This document shows positions 43,746 through 52,257 of a DNA stretch of 64,000 bases, one piece after another. Position numbers and translations under genes: made by a program. The DNA is from Rhodospirillaceae bacterium (GTDB lineage Bacteria > Pseudomonadota > Alphaproteobacteria > Dongiales > Dongiaceae), in the NCBI GenBank assembly GCA_008012315.1, contig SSEL01000002.1:124001-188000 (forward strand), read 5' to 3'. The stretch's first letter is position 1. Each line of letters opens with the position of its first letter. The notes beneath the pieces are model-generated. The model did no database searches. It saw only the letters and a list, made by a program, of their open reading frames with translations, and had not been told where the DNA came from.

Positions 43746-44573
43746 ATGACGAATTCCCTCGCGATGCTTGAGATCAAGAAACCCGGCGCCCTTGTCGATC
43801 TAGGTAAGGGCGTGAATATTTATGCGCATGATTCCGGCACCGGTACGCCAGTCCTGCTGCTTCATGGCGTCGGCCTTTGCGCCGATGACTGGATCGGGCC
43901 GGCGAGTTATTTCCGGGACAGATTCCGGGTGATCCGCGTGGATACGCGGGGACATGGCCGCTCAAGCGCACCCGAAGGACGCTGGCAGCTACGCGACTTC
44001 ACGCATGATCTGGCGGCCCTGCTCGACAGGCTCGGCGTCGATGTCACGCATGTTGCCGGCTTTTCCATGGGTGGCCTGCTCGCCCAGGCATTCACTCTTC
44101 ACTATCCGGAACGCGTCGGCAAGCTGGCCATCCTGGCGGCAACGACAGGCCGGAATCCCGACGAGCAATACCGCCTCGAGCAGCGGCTGGACTTCCTCCG
44201 CACCAATCATTCCAGTTCCTATTTCCGCGAACATGCCTGTCCGCGCTGGTTCACCGATGAGTTCCGCGCGAGCGATCCCGAGGTCGTCGATTATTGCGAA
44301 CAGGTCGTTGCAAGCAATAATCATGAAGCCTATGTCAAAGCCTATGAAGTGCTGGTCGGCAACGATCTCGCTGCGGAACTGCCGAAGATCAACCACCAGA
44401 CCCTGGTGCTGACCGGCGAGAACGATATCGGTGCCGGCCCGCGCGCGGCGGAACTGATTGCCGGGCGGATTCCCAAGTCCCGCCTGGTCATCGTACCGCG
44501 CTTGCGGCATCACATCCTGCTGGAAGCACCCGATATCGTCGGCGGCATCCTGCGCGAATTCTTCACCGGCTGA
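43746..44573 (+). CDS. Alpha/beta hydrolase, enol-lactonase/RutD-like, copy 3
   Basis: A 275-residue hydrolase related to those at 18418 and 28531: S107 (AGFSMGG), D227 (GENDIGAGPR), H255 (LRHHIL) and the RWFTDEFRAS segment. The start is uncertain: I take the ATG at 43746, but no strong ribosome site precedes it; an ATG at 43764 and a TTG at 43656 are alternatives. It is downstream of the orphan binding protein on the same strand, so the same pairing of hydrolase and uptake protein is seen again. Confidence 0.85.
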   Translation: MTNSLAMLEIKKPGALVDLGKGVNIYAHDSGTGTPVLLLHGVGLCADDWIGPASYFRDRFRVIRVDTRGHGRSSAPEGRWQLRDFTHDLAALLDRLGVDVTHVAGFSMGGLLAQAFTLHYPERVGKLAILAATTGRNPDEQYRLEQRLDFLRTNHSSSYFREHACPRWFTDEFRASDPEVVDYCEQVVASNNHEAYVKAYEVLVGNDLAAELPKINHQTLVLTGENDIGAGPRAAELIAGRIPKSRLVIVPRLRHHILLEAPDIVGGILREFFTG

Positions 44574-44585
44574 CGCGGCTCACCG

Positions 44586-45542
44586 TCAACAGGCCGCGAT
44601 CTTCGCAGCACCCACGATTTCCGCGGCTGACAGGCTGCCGATGATCTCGCCGGCGCCATTCACCACCGCGGCACCGGGCATGCCGGTCGCAAGCAGCGCC
44701 AACAGCGCATCCTCCAGCGAGGCCTTATCGCCGATTCTGGGGGCATCGGTGGTGATCGGCGAACGGGCCATCACCGTACCGACCATGGTCTTGCGCAAAA
44801 GCTTCAGCAGGCGATCCTGCCCCAGCAGATTGGCCACGAAATCGTTTGCTGGTTTCGCGAGGACGGCGGCCGGGCTCCCCAGTTGCACGAGGTGGCCGTT
44901 CTGCAGCACGGCGATATGATCGCCAAGCCGCACGGCTTCATCCATGTCATGGGTGACGATGACGACCGTCTTGTGCAGCTTGCGCTGGATCTGCACCAGC
45001 TCGTCCTGCAGCCGCAGGCGGGTGATGGGATCAAGGGCGCCGAAAGGCTCATCCATCAGCAGGATCGGCGGATCGGCCGCCAGAGCACGTGCCACGCCAA
45101 CCCGCTGCTGCTGCCCACCGCTCAGGGCGCGTGGCCGGCGATGGCGGTATTCGGCGGGCGGCAGGCCGACGAGGTCGAGCAATTCATCCACCCTGGCGTC
45201 GATTTTCGCCTTCGGCCATTTCAGCATTTTCGGTACCACGGCAATATTGTCCGCCACCGTCATATGCGGGAACAGCCCGATATACTGGATCACATAGCCG
45301 AGCGAGCGCCGCAGCTCCAAGAGAGGCAAAGTCGTGATCGAGCGTCCCTGAACCAGGATCTCCCCATCGGTCGGATCGGTCAGCCGGTTGATCATCTTCA
45401 GGCTGGTGGTCTTTCCACAGCCGGAGGGCCCGACCAGCGCCATCGTGGTGCCCTCTTCCACCGCGAAGGAAAGCCGCTCCACTGCATTGCGGCCACCGGC
45501 GAATTGCTTGCTGACATTTCTGAATTCAATGGCATGCGCCAT
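44586..45542 (-). CDS. Osmoprotectant-type ABC importer, ATPase
   Basis: A 318-residue OpuCA/ProV-like ATPase with Walker A GPSGCGKTT, signature LSGGQQQR, Walker B ILLMDEPFGALD and a C-terminal region with one CBS-like motif (about 255-310, GTVMARSPITTDAP and GMPGAAVVNGAGEIIG) that in relatives senses ionic strength. AAGGTGG precedes the ATG at 45542. It is the last gene of an Opu-type operon for glycine betaine, choline or carnitine-like compounds. Confidence 0.88.
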   Translation of the reverse strand: MAHAIEFRNVSKQFAGGRNAVERLSFAVEEGTTMALVGPSGCGKTTSLKMINRLTDPTDGEILVQGRSITTLPLLELRRSLGYVIQYIGLFPHMTVADNIAVVPKMLKWPKAKIDARVDELLDLVGLPPAEYRHRRPRALSGGQQQRVGVARALAADPPILLMDEPFGALDPITRLRLQDELVQIQRKLHKTVVIVTHDMDEAVRLGDHIAVLQNGHLVQLGSPAAVLAKPANDFVANLLGQDRLLKLLRKTMVGTVMARSPITTDAPRIGDKASLEDALLALLATGMPGAAVVNGAGEIIGSLSAAEIVGAAKIAAC

Positions 45543-45553
45543 GATGGCCACCT

Positions 45554-46183
45554 TCAAGTCAGACGGTCCGCTGCCACACGTTCGGCCGCGACCAGTAGAT
45601 AATTGACGATCAATGCCAGAATGGCCGTAAGAACCGAGCCAATGATAAGAGGTATCGGATCCATCCGGGCGATACCCTGGACGATCAACGTGCCGAGACT
45701 GTCGACGCCGATATAGGCGGTCAGCGTGAGGACCGATATCAGCATGACTGCCGATACCCTGATGCCGGAAATGATGACCGGCAGCGCGGATGGCAGTTCG
45801 ATACGGAACAGGATCTGGAGCGACGGAAAGCCGAGACCCCTTGCCGCTTCCACCGTCCGCTCGTCGACATTGGCGAGCCCGCTGGCAGTGTTGCGCAGGA
45901 TCGGCAGAACGCCTTTGACAAAAAGCGGAATAAGCGCGCCCTGAAAGCCGATCCCCAGCAATGGAATGGAGACCGCCAGCAGCACGATTTCAGGACAGGC
46001 CTGCAACAGATTGACGATCGGCACGACGATCGACGCGACGATCCGCAGGCGGGCGACGGCGATTCCCAATCCGATCCCGAGCACCGTCGCGCCGATGAGC
46101 GACAGGCTGAAGAGCAGCAGATGCTGCCAGATCAGGCCGATGATCGTGTCCCGGTAGAGGGAGATATAATCCATCAGGCTCAT
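45554..46183 (-). CDS. Osmoprotectant-type ABC importer, permease (second)
   Basis: A 209-residue BPD_transp_1 permease with about five or six membrane segments. The coupling loop is EAARGLGFPSLQILFRIELP. Its ATG overlaps the preceding permease stop by 4 bases. Short permeases in pairs, with a ProV-like ATPase and an OpuCC-like binding protein, define this importer class. Confidence 0.88.
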   Translation of the reverse strand: MSLMDYISLYRDTIIGLIWQHLLLFSLSLIGATVLGIGLGIAVARLRIVASIVVPIVNLLQACPEIVLLAVSIPLLGIGFQGALIPLFVKGVLPILRNTASGLANVDERTVEAARGLGFPSLQILFRIELPSALPVIISGIRVSAVMLISVLTLTAYIGVDSLGTLIVQGIARMDPIPLIIGSVLTAILALIVNYLLVAAERVAADRLT

Positions 46184-46815
46184 GACTGGGCCTGCCTCGC
46201 GGCGAAATGCCGCTCGAGCGTGCGCAAGCCGAGATCGGCAAGGATTGCCAGCAGCAGGACCGGTATGCTGCCGGCCAGGACGAGCGCCCAGGAAACCGTC
46301 GATATGCCCCGGAACACCATATCGCCCAGCCCGCCGGCACCGATCAGCGAGGCCAATGTCATCATGCCGACGGCGTTCACCACCGCAACCCGGAGACCGG
46401 CGAAGATCACCGGCGAAGCGAGCGGCAGCTCGACACGCCAGAGGCGCGCCATATAGCTCATGCCGATCCCGGTCGCCGATTCACGAATTTCCGGCGCCAC
46501 TGCCGTCAGGCCGGTATAGGCACCCTGGACGACCGGCAGCAGGGAATAGAGCACCACCGCGACGATGGCCGGCAGAACACCGATGCCGAGCAACGGAATC
46601 ATGATCCCGAACAAGGCAAGTGTCGGCACAGTATAGATGATGCTGACGAGGTTGAGCACGATTGCGCCGACCGACCGGACGCAATAGCACAAGACGCCCA
46701 AGGGCAAGCCGATCGCCAGGGCGATGCTGACTGCATAAAGCGACAATTCGATATGACCCAAGGTCAGATCGAGGATGCGATGCCAATTGGACGCGAGAAA
46801 CGCGGAAATATCCAT
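46180..46815 (-). CDS. Osmoprotectant-type ABC importer, permease (first)
   Basis: A 211-residue permease, paralogue of the next one, with coupling loop ESATGIGMSYMARLWRVELPLASP. It starts 68 bases after the binding-protein stop; that gap holds only a small GCGCGG/CCGCGC hairpin (46850-46875). Confidence 0.88.
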   Translation of the reverse strand: MDISAFLASNWHRILDLTLGHIELSLYAVSIALAIGLPLGVLCYCVRSVGAIVLNLVSIIYTVPTLALFGIMIPLLGIGVLPAIVAVVLYSLLPVVQGAYTGLTAVAPEIRESATGIGMSYMARLWRVELPLASPVIFAGLRVAVVNAVGMMTLASLIGAGGLGDMVFRGISTVSWALVLAGSIPVLLLAILADLGLRTLERHFAARQAQS

Positions 46816-46883
46816 GAGCGAGCGATGCCATCATCAAGCCGGTGAAACCGCGCGGATTACCAATGTGACCCGCGCGATCCAGC

Positions 46884-47792
46884 TTAGATGATCTTCAGCT
46901 CTTTCAGATAATCCTCGGCCACTATCTCGGGCGGCACGCCATCGATATCCGCACGGCCGTTCAGCTTGATCTGTATCGGTGTCGTCAGCGTATTCGTCAC
47001 CGCCTCGACCGCTGCCGCGATATCCGGATGCGCTTTCACGATGTCGTCACGAACCGTGATGGCTGCGTTGTAGGATGGGAAGAACAACTTATCGTCCTCC
47101 ATCACGCGCAAGCCAACCTTGCCGATGCGGGCATCCGTCGCAAAGGCGACGATGACATCGACATCGCCGCTATCGACGGCGGTATACATCAGGCCGACAT
47201 CCATCGGCTTCACCGTGCCGAATTTGAACCCGTAATGCTTTGCCATGCCGGGATAGCCATCGACCGGGCGGCCGGCGAATTCAACCGAACAGCCGAGCTT
47301 CCAATCCGGCGCCTTGGGCGCGAGGCTTGAGATCGTCGTCATCTTGAGCTCGGCAGCCGTCGCTTCTTTCAGCGCCAGGGCATAGGTGTTGTTGAAGGGT
47401 GTCGGCTTCAGCCAGGTGATCTTGTAATCCTTCGCATAGCCATCCCTGACCGCCTGCCAGGCTTTTTCCGGATCGGTGATCGGTGAAAGCTTCAGCACAT
47501 TGGCCAGTGCGTCGCCGGTATAATCCGGATAGATGTCGATGGCGCCGGTGATAATCGATTGGTGCGCAATACCGGTACCACCAAGATTGGCCACGCGCTC
47601 CACGGGAATGCCGAGCTTCTTTTCAAGAACCAGCGCCGTGATATTGCCGAGAATCGATTGTTCCGTGTCGGTCGTCCAGCCAACCTTCACCGCATCGGCG
47701 GCGCGCGCTTTGATCGGCAAAGCCGCCATTGCCGCCGCCGCGCCCAAGCCGCCCAACAGGCCACGGCGCGAAATATCGAGATGCTTCAGCAT
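46884..47792 (-). CDS. Osmoprotectant-type substrate-binding protein
   Basis: A 302-residue OpuAC/OpuCC-type binding protein with a Tat-like signal (ISRRGLLGG ... KARAAD). Mature features are VKVGWTTDTEQSILGNITALVLEKKLG, IDIYPDYTGDAL and NTYALAL. The IYPDYTG segment belongs to the choline/carnitine/betaine class of this family. Linkage with an MttB-type methyltransferase and GlxA-type regulator a few kb away supports a quaternary amine ligand (inference). Confidence 0.9.
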   Translation of the reverse strand: MLKHLDISRRGLLGGLGAAAAMAALPIKARAADAVKVGWTTDTEQSILGNITALVLEKKLGIPVERVANLGGTGIAHQSIITGAIDIYPDYTGDALANVLKLSPITDPEKAWQAVRDGYAKDYKITWLKPTPFNNTYALALKEATAAELKMTTISSLAPKAPDWKLGCSVEFAGRPVDGYPGMAKHYGFKFGTVKPMDVGLMYTAVDSGDVDVIVAFATDARIGKVGLRVMEDDKLFFPSYNAAITVRDDIVKAHPDIAAAVEAVTNTLTTPIQIKLNGRADIDGVPPEIVAEDYLKELKII

Positions 47793-47829
47793 GTTTTACC
47801 TCCCTTATATTTATGTTTTTCGTGATGGA

Positions 47830-49881
47830 TTACGCGTCGACAACCTCCTTCAATGAAGAAAGCTTGGCTGAAGATCGTGGAATCAGCAAATCCCAGTTTT
47901 TGGCGAAGATGCGAACCTCGCCCTCATAGGCATCGAGCGTCGCCACGAAGCGCCAGTCATCGCCTTCCGCCCTCATGACCGATGTCGTGACCACGGCAGC
48001 CTGCCAATCATCACGTTTGAAAGCGGCGCGGCGGTAGGTTTCCGAACGAGCTTGTGCAGGGTCATCCAACGCGATGCTGTAGCGCTCTGATCCCAGGGCC
48101 TGTAATTCCAGATCGACATCGGCGATATGCAGCGCGCCGAGATTGCGGACTACGTCCACCGTCATGCGATTCCGAGCGAGGTCGCGTTCGATGCGGATGC
48201 GCCCCCGTTCCGGCGGGGTCAGCACCTCGGCTTCGAGCGGACCGGGATTCCAGGCCTCACCCAACGGGAGCGGCACGGTGCTCTCTTTCCCTGCTTGTCG
48301 TACCGGCAATTTGAGCTCAGCACGTTGCAGCGTAACGGTCGCTGCCTGCGGCATGGGCATCGCCAACGGCCAGTAGGTCGTCGAGATCGCCACCCGCAGC
48401 CGATGACCAGCCGGAATCTCGTAAGCGACGTCCTTGAGCCGGATTTCCGCGTGATATGTCTTGCCCGGCTGCAGAGCGATCGCGCGGCCATGGCCGGCAT
48501 GGTGCTGCAGATTGAGCAGGCCGTAGGTGATGCGCGCCGATGTGCCATCCGGCGCCACATCGTCGAGGCGCACCGCCAGCATCGCTTCCGGCCGGTCGCT
48601 GGAAAACGCGACTCCCAATCGGGTGCCACCGAGGATCTGCAATGGCGCGGCCAGCGGCGTGCCGTCGAAACAAAGCGACCCGGCATCATCCTCGCGCTGG
48701 TCGGTCGGCATATCCGGGCCCCAGCCATAGGGGCACCATTCCCCCGATGCCGTGCCGACCGTTGCCGGCGACCGGACCGAAAGATCGATGGGTTCGGAAG
48801 CGTCGTTCCGCGACCCTGATTCCCGCAGGCCCGATGCCGTCAATTGATATAGATGCCTGGTGATCTGACCACTCGGCCAGGACGCTTCCGAGATCCAGCG
48901 GCCGCGCCGATTGTCATAGCGCGCTCGCGGCTTCTCGCTCTCCTGCATCCAGCAGGTCAGCATCGGCTCTGCCATGATGCCGGTATCGTGGCCCTTGAGC
49001 CAATGATCCCACCAGCGGACCACATAATTGATGAAGTCGATTTGCGGACCGGGCGTGGCGACATGCGGAAAGGCATGGGCCCATGGGCCGATCAAGCCCT
49101 TGCGCGGCGCTTTCAATCCTTCCAGGAGCCGCAGCACGGCATTGGTGTAGCCGTCGGCCCAGCCGCCCACCGCCAGGACAGCGGCCTTGATGCGGCCATA
49201 GTCTTCGCAAACCGACCCGCTCTGCCAATACGCATCCCGGTCGGAATGCTGCATCCAGCGCACGGCCGGCGGTTCCACGGTGGCGAGCCGTGCCAGCCAC
49301 ATTTCGCGCCAGCTTTCGCCCACGATCACCGGGTCCGGCGGTGTGCCGAGCCAGGTGAAGAGCGTCGAGCCATATTGCAGGTTATCGTTGAGGAGACAGC
49401 CGCCCATGTAATGCATGTCGTCGGCATAGCGGTCGTCCGAGGCACAGGTCGTGACAATGGCTTTCAGGGCCGGCGGCGCCAGGGCCGCAATCTGCAGCGA
49501 ATTGAAGCCGCTCCAGGACAGGCCGATCATGCCGACATTGCCGCTGCACCAGGGCTGGCCGGCGATCCAGGCGATGACTTCGACGGCATCGGCCCATTCG
49601 CGGGGCGTATATTCGTCACTCATCAGACCGTCGGAATCGCCCGCCCCTCGCATATCGACCCGGATCGCTGCATAGCCGGCGGCGGCGAAGGCCGGATGCA
49701 GGATGGCATCGTCGCCCCGGTGACGATCGCGCCGCCGATACGGCAGATATTCCAGGATGGCGGGAACCGGCCCCACGGAGTCGGGCGGCAACCACAAGCG
49801 GGCAGCCAGTCGCGTCCCGTCCGACAGCTCGATCCAGACGGTTTCCTCAACGCGTGTCCCCTCAACGCGCTTTGCTGTCAC
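47830..49881 (-). CDS. CocE/NonD-family hydrolase
   Basis: A 683-residue enzyme of the X-Pro dipeptidyl-peptidase S15/CocE group. Residues about 15-310 are the alpha/beta hydrolase core with nucleophile Ser in GLSWSGFNS; the Asp and His should be in the region WADGYTN to GPWAHAFPH. Residues about 330-570 form the jelly-roll X-Pro C-terminal domain. No signal peptide is seen. Members cleave esters, amides or proline dipeptides, and many are of unknown specificity. It follows the MmgE/PrpD gene after 9 bases, so both act in the same pathway. Confidence 0.87.
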   Translation of the reverse strand: MTAKRVEGTRVEETVWIELSDGTRLAARLWLPPDSVGPVPAILEYLPYRRRDRHRGDDAILHPAFAAAGYAAIRVDMRGAGDSDGLMSDEYTPREWADAVEVIAWIAGQPWCSGNVGMIGLSWSGFNSLQIAALAPPALKAIVTTCASDDRYADDMHYMGGCLLNDNLQYGSTLFTWLGTPPDPVIVGESWREMWLARLATVEPPAVRWMQHSDRDAYWQSGSVCEDYGRIKAAVLAVGGWADGYTNAVLRLLEGLKAPRKGLIGPWAHAFPHVATPGPQIDFINYVVRWWDHWLKGHDTGIMAEPMLTCWMQESEKPRARYDNRRGRWISEASWPSGQITRHLYQLTASGLRESGSRNDASEPIDLSVRSPATVGTASGEWCPYGWGPDMPTDQREDDAGSLCFDGTPLAAPLQILGGTRLGVAFSSDRPEAMLAVRLDDVAPDGTSARITYGLLNLQHHAGHGRAIALQPGKTYHAEIRLKDVAYEIPAGHRLRVAISTTYWPLAMPMPQAATVTLQRAELKLPVRQAGKESTVPLPLGEAWNPGPLEAEVLTPPERGRIRIERDLARNRMTVDVVRNLGALHIADVDLELQALGSERYSIALDDPAQARSETYRRAAFKRDDWQAAVVTTSVMRAEGDDWRFVATLDAYEGEVRIFAKNWDLLIPRSSAKLSSLKEVVDA

Positions 49882-49890
49882 GATATGGCC

Positions 49891-51264
49891 TCACGCCGCT
49901 GCGGAACTGTCTTTGCCCGACCCCCGTTTCGGTGCCGTCAGCAGCCGATCGACGACATCAGTCGCTTCCTTCTGGGCCGCCAGAGCCACGACCGCCTCAC
50001 GCAAGGCATTGGCGGCGGTCGGACCCAACGGACCATCCGCCAGATCATGGAACTTGGCAATGATCTCTGCATCGGAAAGCGGCCGCTCGGCATCACCTCT
50101 GGCCGGCAGCGTCTCACTGCTCAAGACCCGGCCATCGGTCAGATGGAAGCGTGCCCTGGCGTAACGCTCCGCCGGGAAGCGCGCGCTCAGATCGGGCGCA
50201 TCGATCAGTTGGATGCGCTCGCTCATGGCGAGAATCTGGGGATCGGACAAGGCCTCACCGGACACATCCGTCGGTGACAACTTGCCCCGCATAATGGCGG
50301 CGGCTACCGGGAAAGGCAGGCTGTATTGCGCTTCTTCCGTCGAACCGGGCCGGCGCTGGTTGAGCCGGACACCTTCATGGAAAGTCTCGATCTCGACCTT
50401 CGCGATGGTTGCCGGATCGACCGCATGGCCGCGGCGCAGGGACAAGGCCGCTTCGACGGATGGCTGCGCCCACCGGCAGATCGGATAAGGCTTGAAATAC
50501 ATTTCCAGGATACGCCAGCGCTGGCCGAGATCCGCCCAGAGATCCTGCACGGCATCACTCTCGATCACCAAAGCCGGCGCGCCGGTGAAACCGTCCGCTG
50601 CAAGGTAAGCGGCGCTCAGACCGGACATCGCGCCCCAGGCGCCATCCTTGACCATCGTGGGCGCATCGATGCAACGCATCATCTGGCTGCGCGGACCATG
50701 ATATTCGGCAATGCCAAGTGCATGCCGGAAACGCTCCTGATCCAGTTTCCAATGCCGGGCGGCCACCGCGACGACACCCAGGGAGTTCCAGGCCCCCGAG
50801 GTATGATAATCCGGACAGGTCGCATGCTGGGCGATGCCGGCACGGATCGCGACTTCGTAGCCGATCACCAGCGAGGTCAGAAATTCGGCGCCCGACATGC
50901 CGGCGGCCGATGCATCGGCCAGCGCCAGCAGGGCGGGAAGGATGGCGACCCCGGCATGGCCCTTGGTCAGGACATGGCCGTCATGGGAATCGAAACTGTC
51001 GATCGTGACGGCTCCCGCCAGGGCAGCCCCCATCGGGCTTGCCGATCGGCCGTCAAACATCAGGCGTGAACGGGGCGCCCCTTCGCCGGCGCCGAATCCT
51101 CGCACCGCATGACGCCGGATGATCTGCGACATCGGTGTCGCCAATCCTGCGGCGGCCGCGCCGGCCAAATCGACCAGACAGCGTTCCGCCATGCGTTGCA
51201 CGGCAGGCGGCAAGCTTTCATATGATGTATCGTGCACAAAGGCCTGAAGACGCGCAGCATTCAT
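49891..51264 (-). CDS. MmgE/PrpD family protein
   Basis: A 457-residue all-helical plus alpha/beta two-domain protein of the 2-methylcitrate dehydratase/iminodisuccinate epimerase superfamily. Identifiable parts are AGAVTIDSFDSHDGHVLTKGHAG (active-site His/Asp/Lys region, residues about 83-105), HTSGAWNSLGVVA and DGAWGAMSGLSAAYLA. Members dehydrate tricarboxylates, decarboxylate cis-aconitate or epimerise iminodisuccinate. It is coupled to the CocE gene. Its substrate cannot be read from the sequence. Confidence 0.88.
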   Translation of the reverse strand: MNAARLQAFVHDTSYESLPPAVQRMAERCLVDLAGAAAAGLATPMSQIIRRHAVRGFGAGEGAPRSRLMFDGRSASPMGAALAGAVTIDSFDSHDGHVLTKGHAGVAILPALLALADASAAGMSGAEFLTSLVIGYEVAIRAGIAQHATCPDYHTSGAWNSLGVVAVAARHWKLDQERFRHALGIAEYHGPRSQMMRCIDAPTMVKDGAWGAMSGLSAAYLAADGFTGAPALVIESDAVQDLWADLGQRWRILEMYFKPYPICRWAQPSVEAALSLRRGHAVDPATIAKVEIETFHEGVRLNQRRPGSTEEAQYSLPFPVAAAIMRGKLSPTDVSGEALSDPQILAMSERIQLIDAPDLSARFPAERYARARFHLTDGRVLSSETLPARGDAERPLSDAEIIAKFHDLADGPLGPTAANALREAVVALAAQKEATDVVDRLLTAPKRGSGKDSSAAA

Positions 51265-51435
51265 TGTTTAGTGACCCCTGATCGATTTCGCGGCAATGCG
51301 TCAGGAGGAACGTTAGAAGCGATATTGAGACCTACATGGCCATTTATCGACGGAATCTATGCGTCTTACGCCAATCTTGACCGCTGCAGGCATGGCCGAT
51401 ACATCCTCTTCGACACATGCTCGGAAAGGCATCCT

Positions 51436-52215
51436 ATGAAGATCGCGCTTGGCCAGACGATCGGCACGCCGGGAGATGTTGCCGCCAACCTTTCGCTGAT
51501 GCGACGCTTGGCAACGGAGGCCGCCGAGCGCGGCGCCGATCTGCTCCTGCTGCCGGAGCTTTTTCTCAGCGGTTACAATATTGGCAACTTGACGCGCGAT
51601 TTGGCCGAAACCATCGACGGTCCTTCTGCAAGGACCGCGGCGGAGATTGCACGGCATGCCGGCATCGCCCTCGCCTATGGCTATCCGGAACGCAGCGCCG
51701 AAGGCATCTATAATGCGGCACTGATCATCGATCGCCAGGGTCGAACGATCGCCAATTATCGCAAGACACATCTCTGGGGCAATGAAGAGCGCGCTCTTTT
51801 TCTGCCGGGGCAGAAACTGGTTTCCTTTCACCTCGGCGGCCTCTCTTGCGGCTTCATGATCTGTTACGATATCGACTTCCCTGAAATCGCCCGCAATTTC
51901 GCTCTGGACGGTGTCGATGCGATCCTGGCCATCAGCGCGACGACCAAGCCCTATCATGTGGTCTCTCGCCATCTGATCCCCGCGCGCGCCTATGAAAGTC
52001 GTCTTTTTTTCGTCTTTGCAAACCGCGCAGGCGAAGAGCATGGCCTAGCCTATACGGGCGAAAGCTGCATCGCGGCCCCGGATGGTGCAATCCTTGTACA
52101 ATGTGGCGAGACGGAAGAATTGGCCGTCGGCGAGATCGACGTGGCCGCCTATGCGGCTTTCCGGCACGACCATCGCTACATTGCCGACCGCCGGCCGGGT
52201 TTGTATCGGGCCTGA
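51436..52215 (+). CDS. Carbon-nitrogen hydrolase (nitrilase superfamily)
   Basis: A 259-residue amidase. The Glu-Lys-Cys triad is readable: E in LLLPELFLSGY (about residue 42), K in ANYRKTHLWG (about 111) and C in CGFMICYDIDFPE (about 145). The ATG at 51436 is the family start (MKIALGQT); upstream in-frame sequence is non-coding. No RutB-like isochorismatase exists in the window, so this is the only clear aliphatic amidase or carbamoylase. It is divergent from MmgE/PrpD and convergent with the MttB gene. Confidence 0.9.
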   Translation: MKIALGQTIGTPGDVAANLSLMRRLATEAAERGADLLLLPELFLSGYNIGNLTRDLAETIDGPSARTAAEIARHAGIALAYGYPERSAEGIYNAALIIDRQGRTIANYRKTHLWGNEERALFLPGQKLVSFHLGGLSCGFMICYDIDFPEIARNFALDGVDAILAISATTKPYHVVSRHLIPARAYESRLFFVFANRAGEEHGLAYTGESCIAAPDGAILVQCGETEELAVGEIDVAAYAAFRHDHRYIADRRPGLYRA

Positions 52216-52257
52216 GCTTTGCCAGGCCCGATTTCATTACCCGGTAATTTCAACTGC

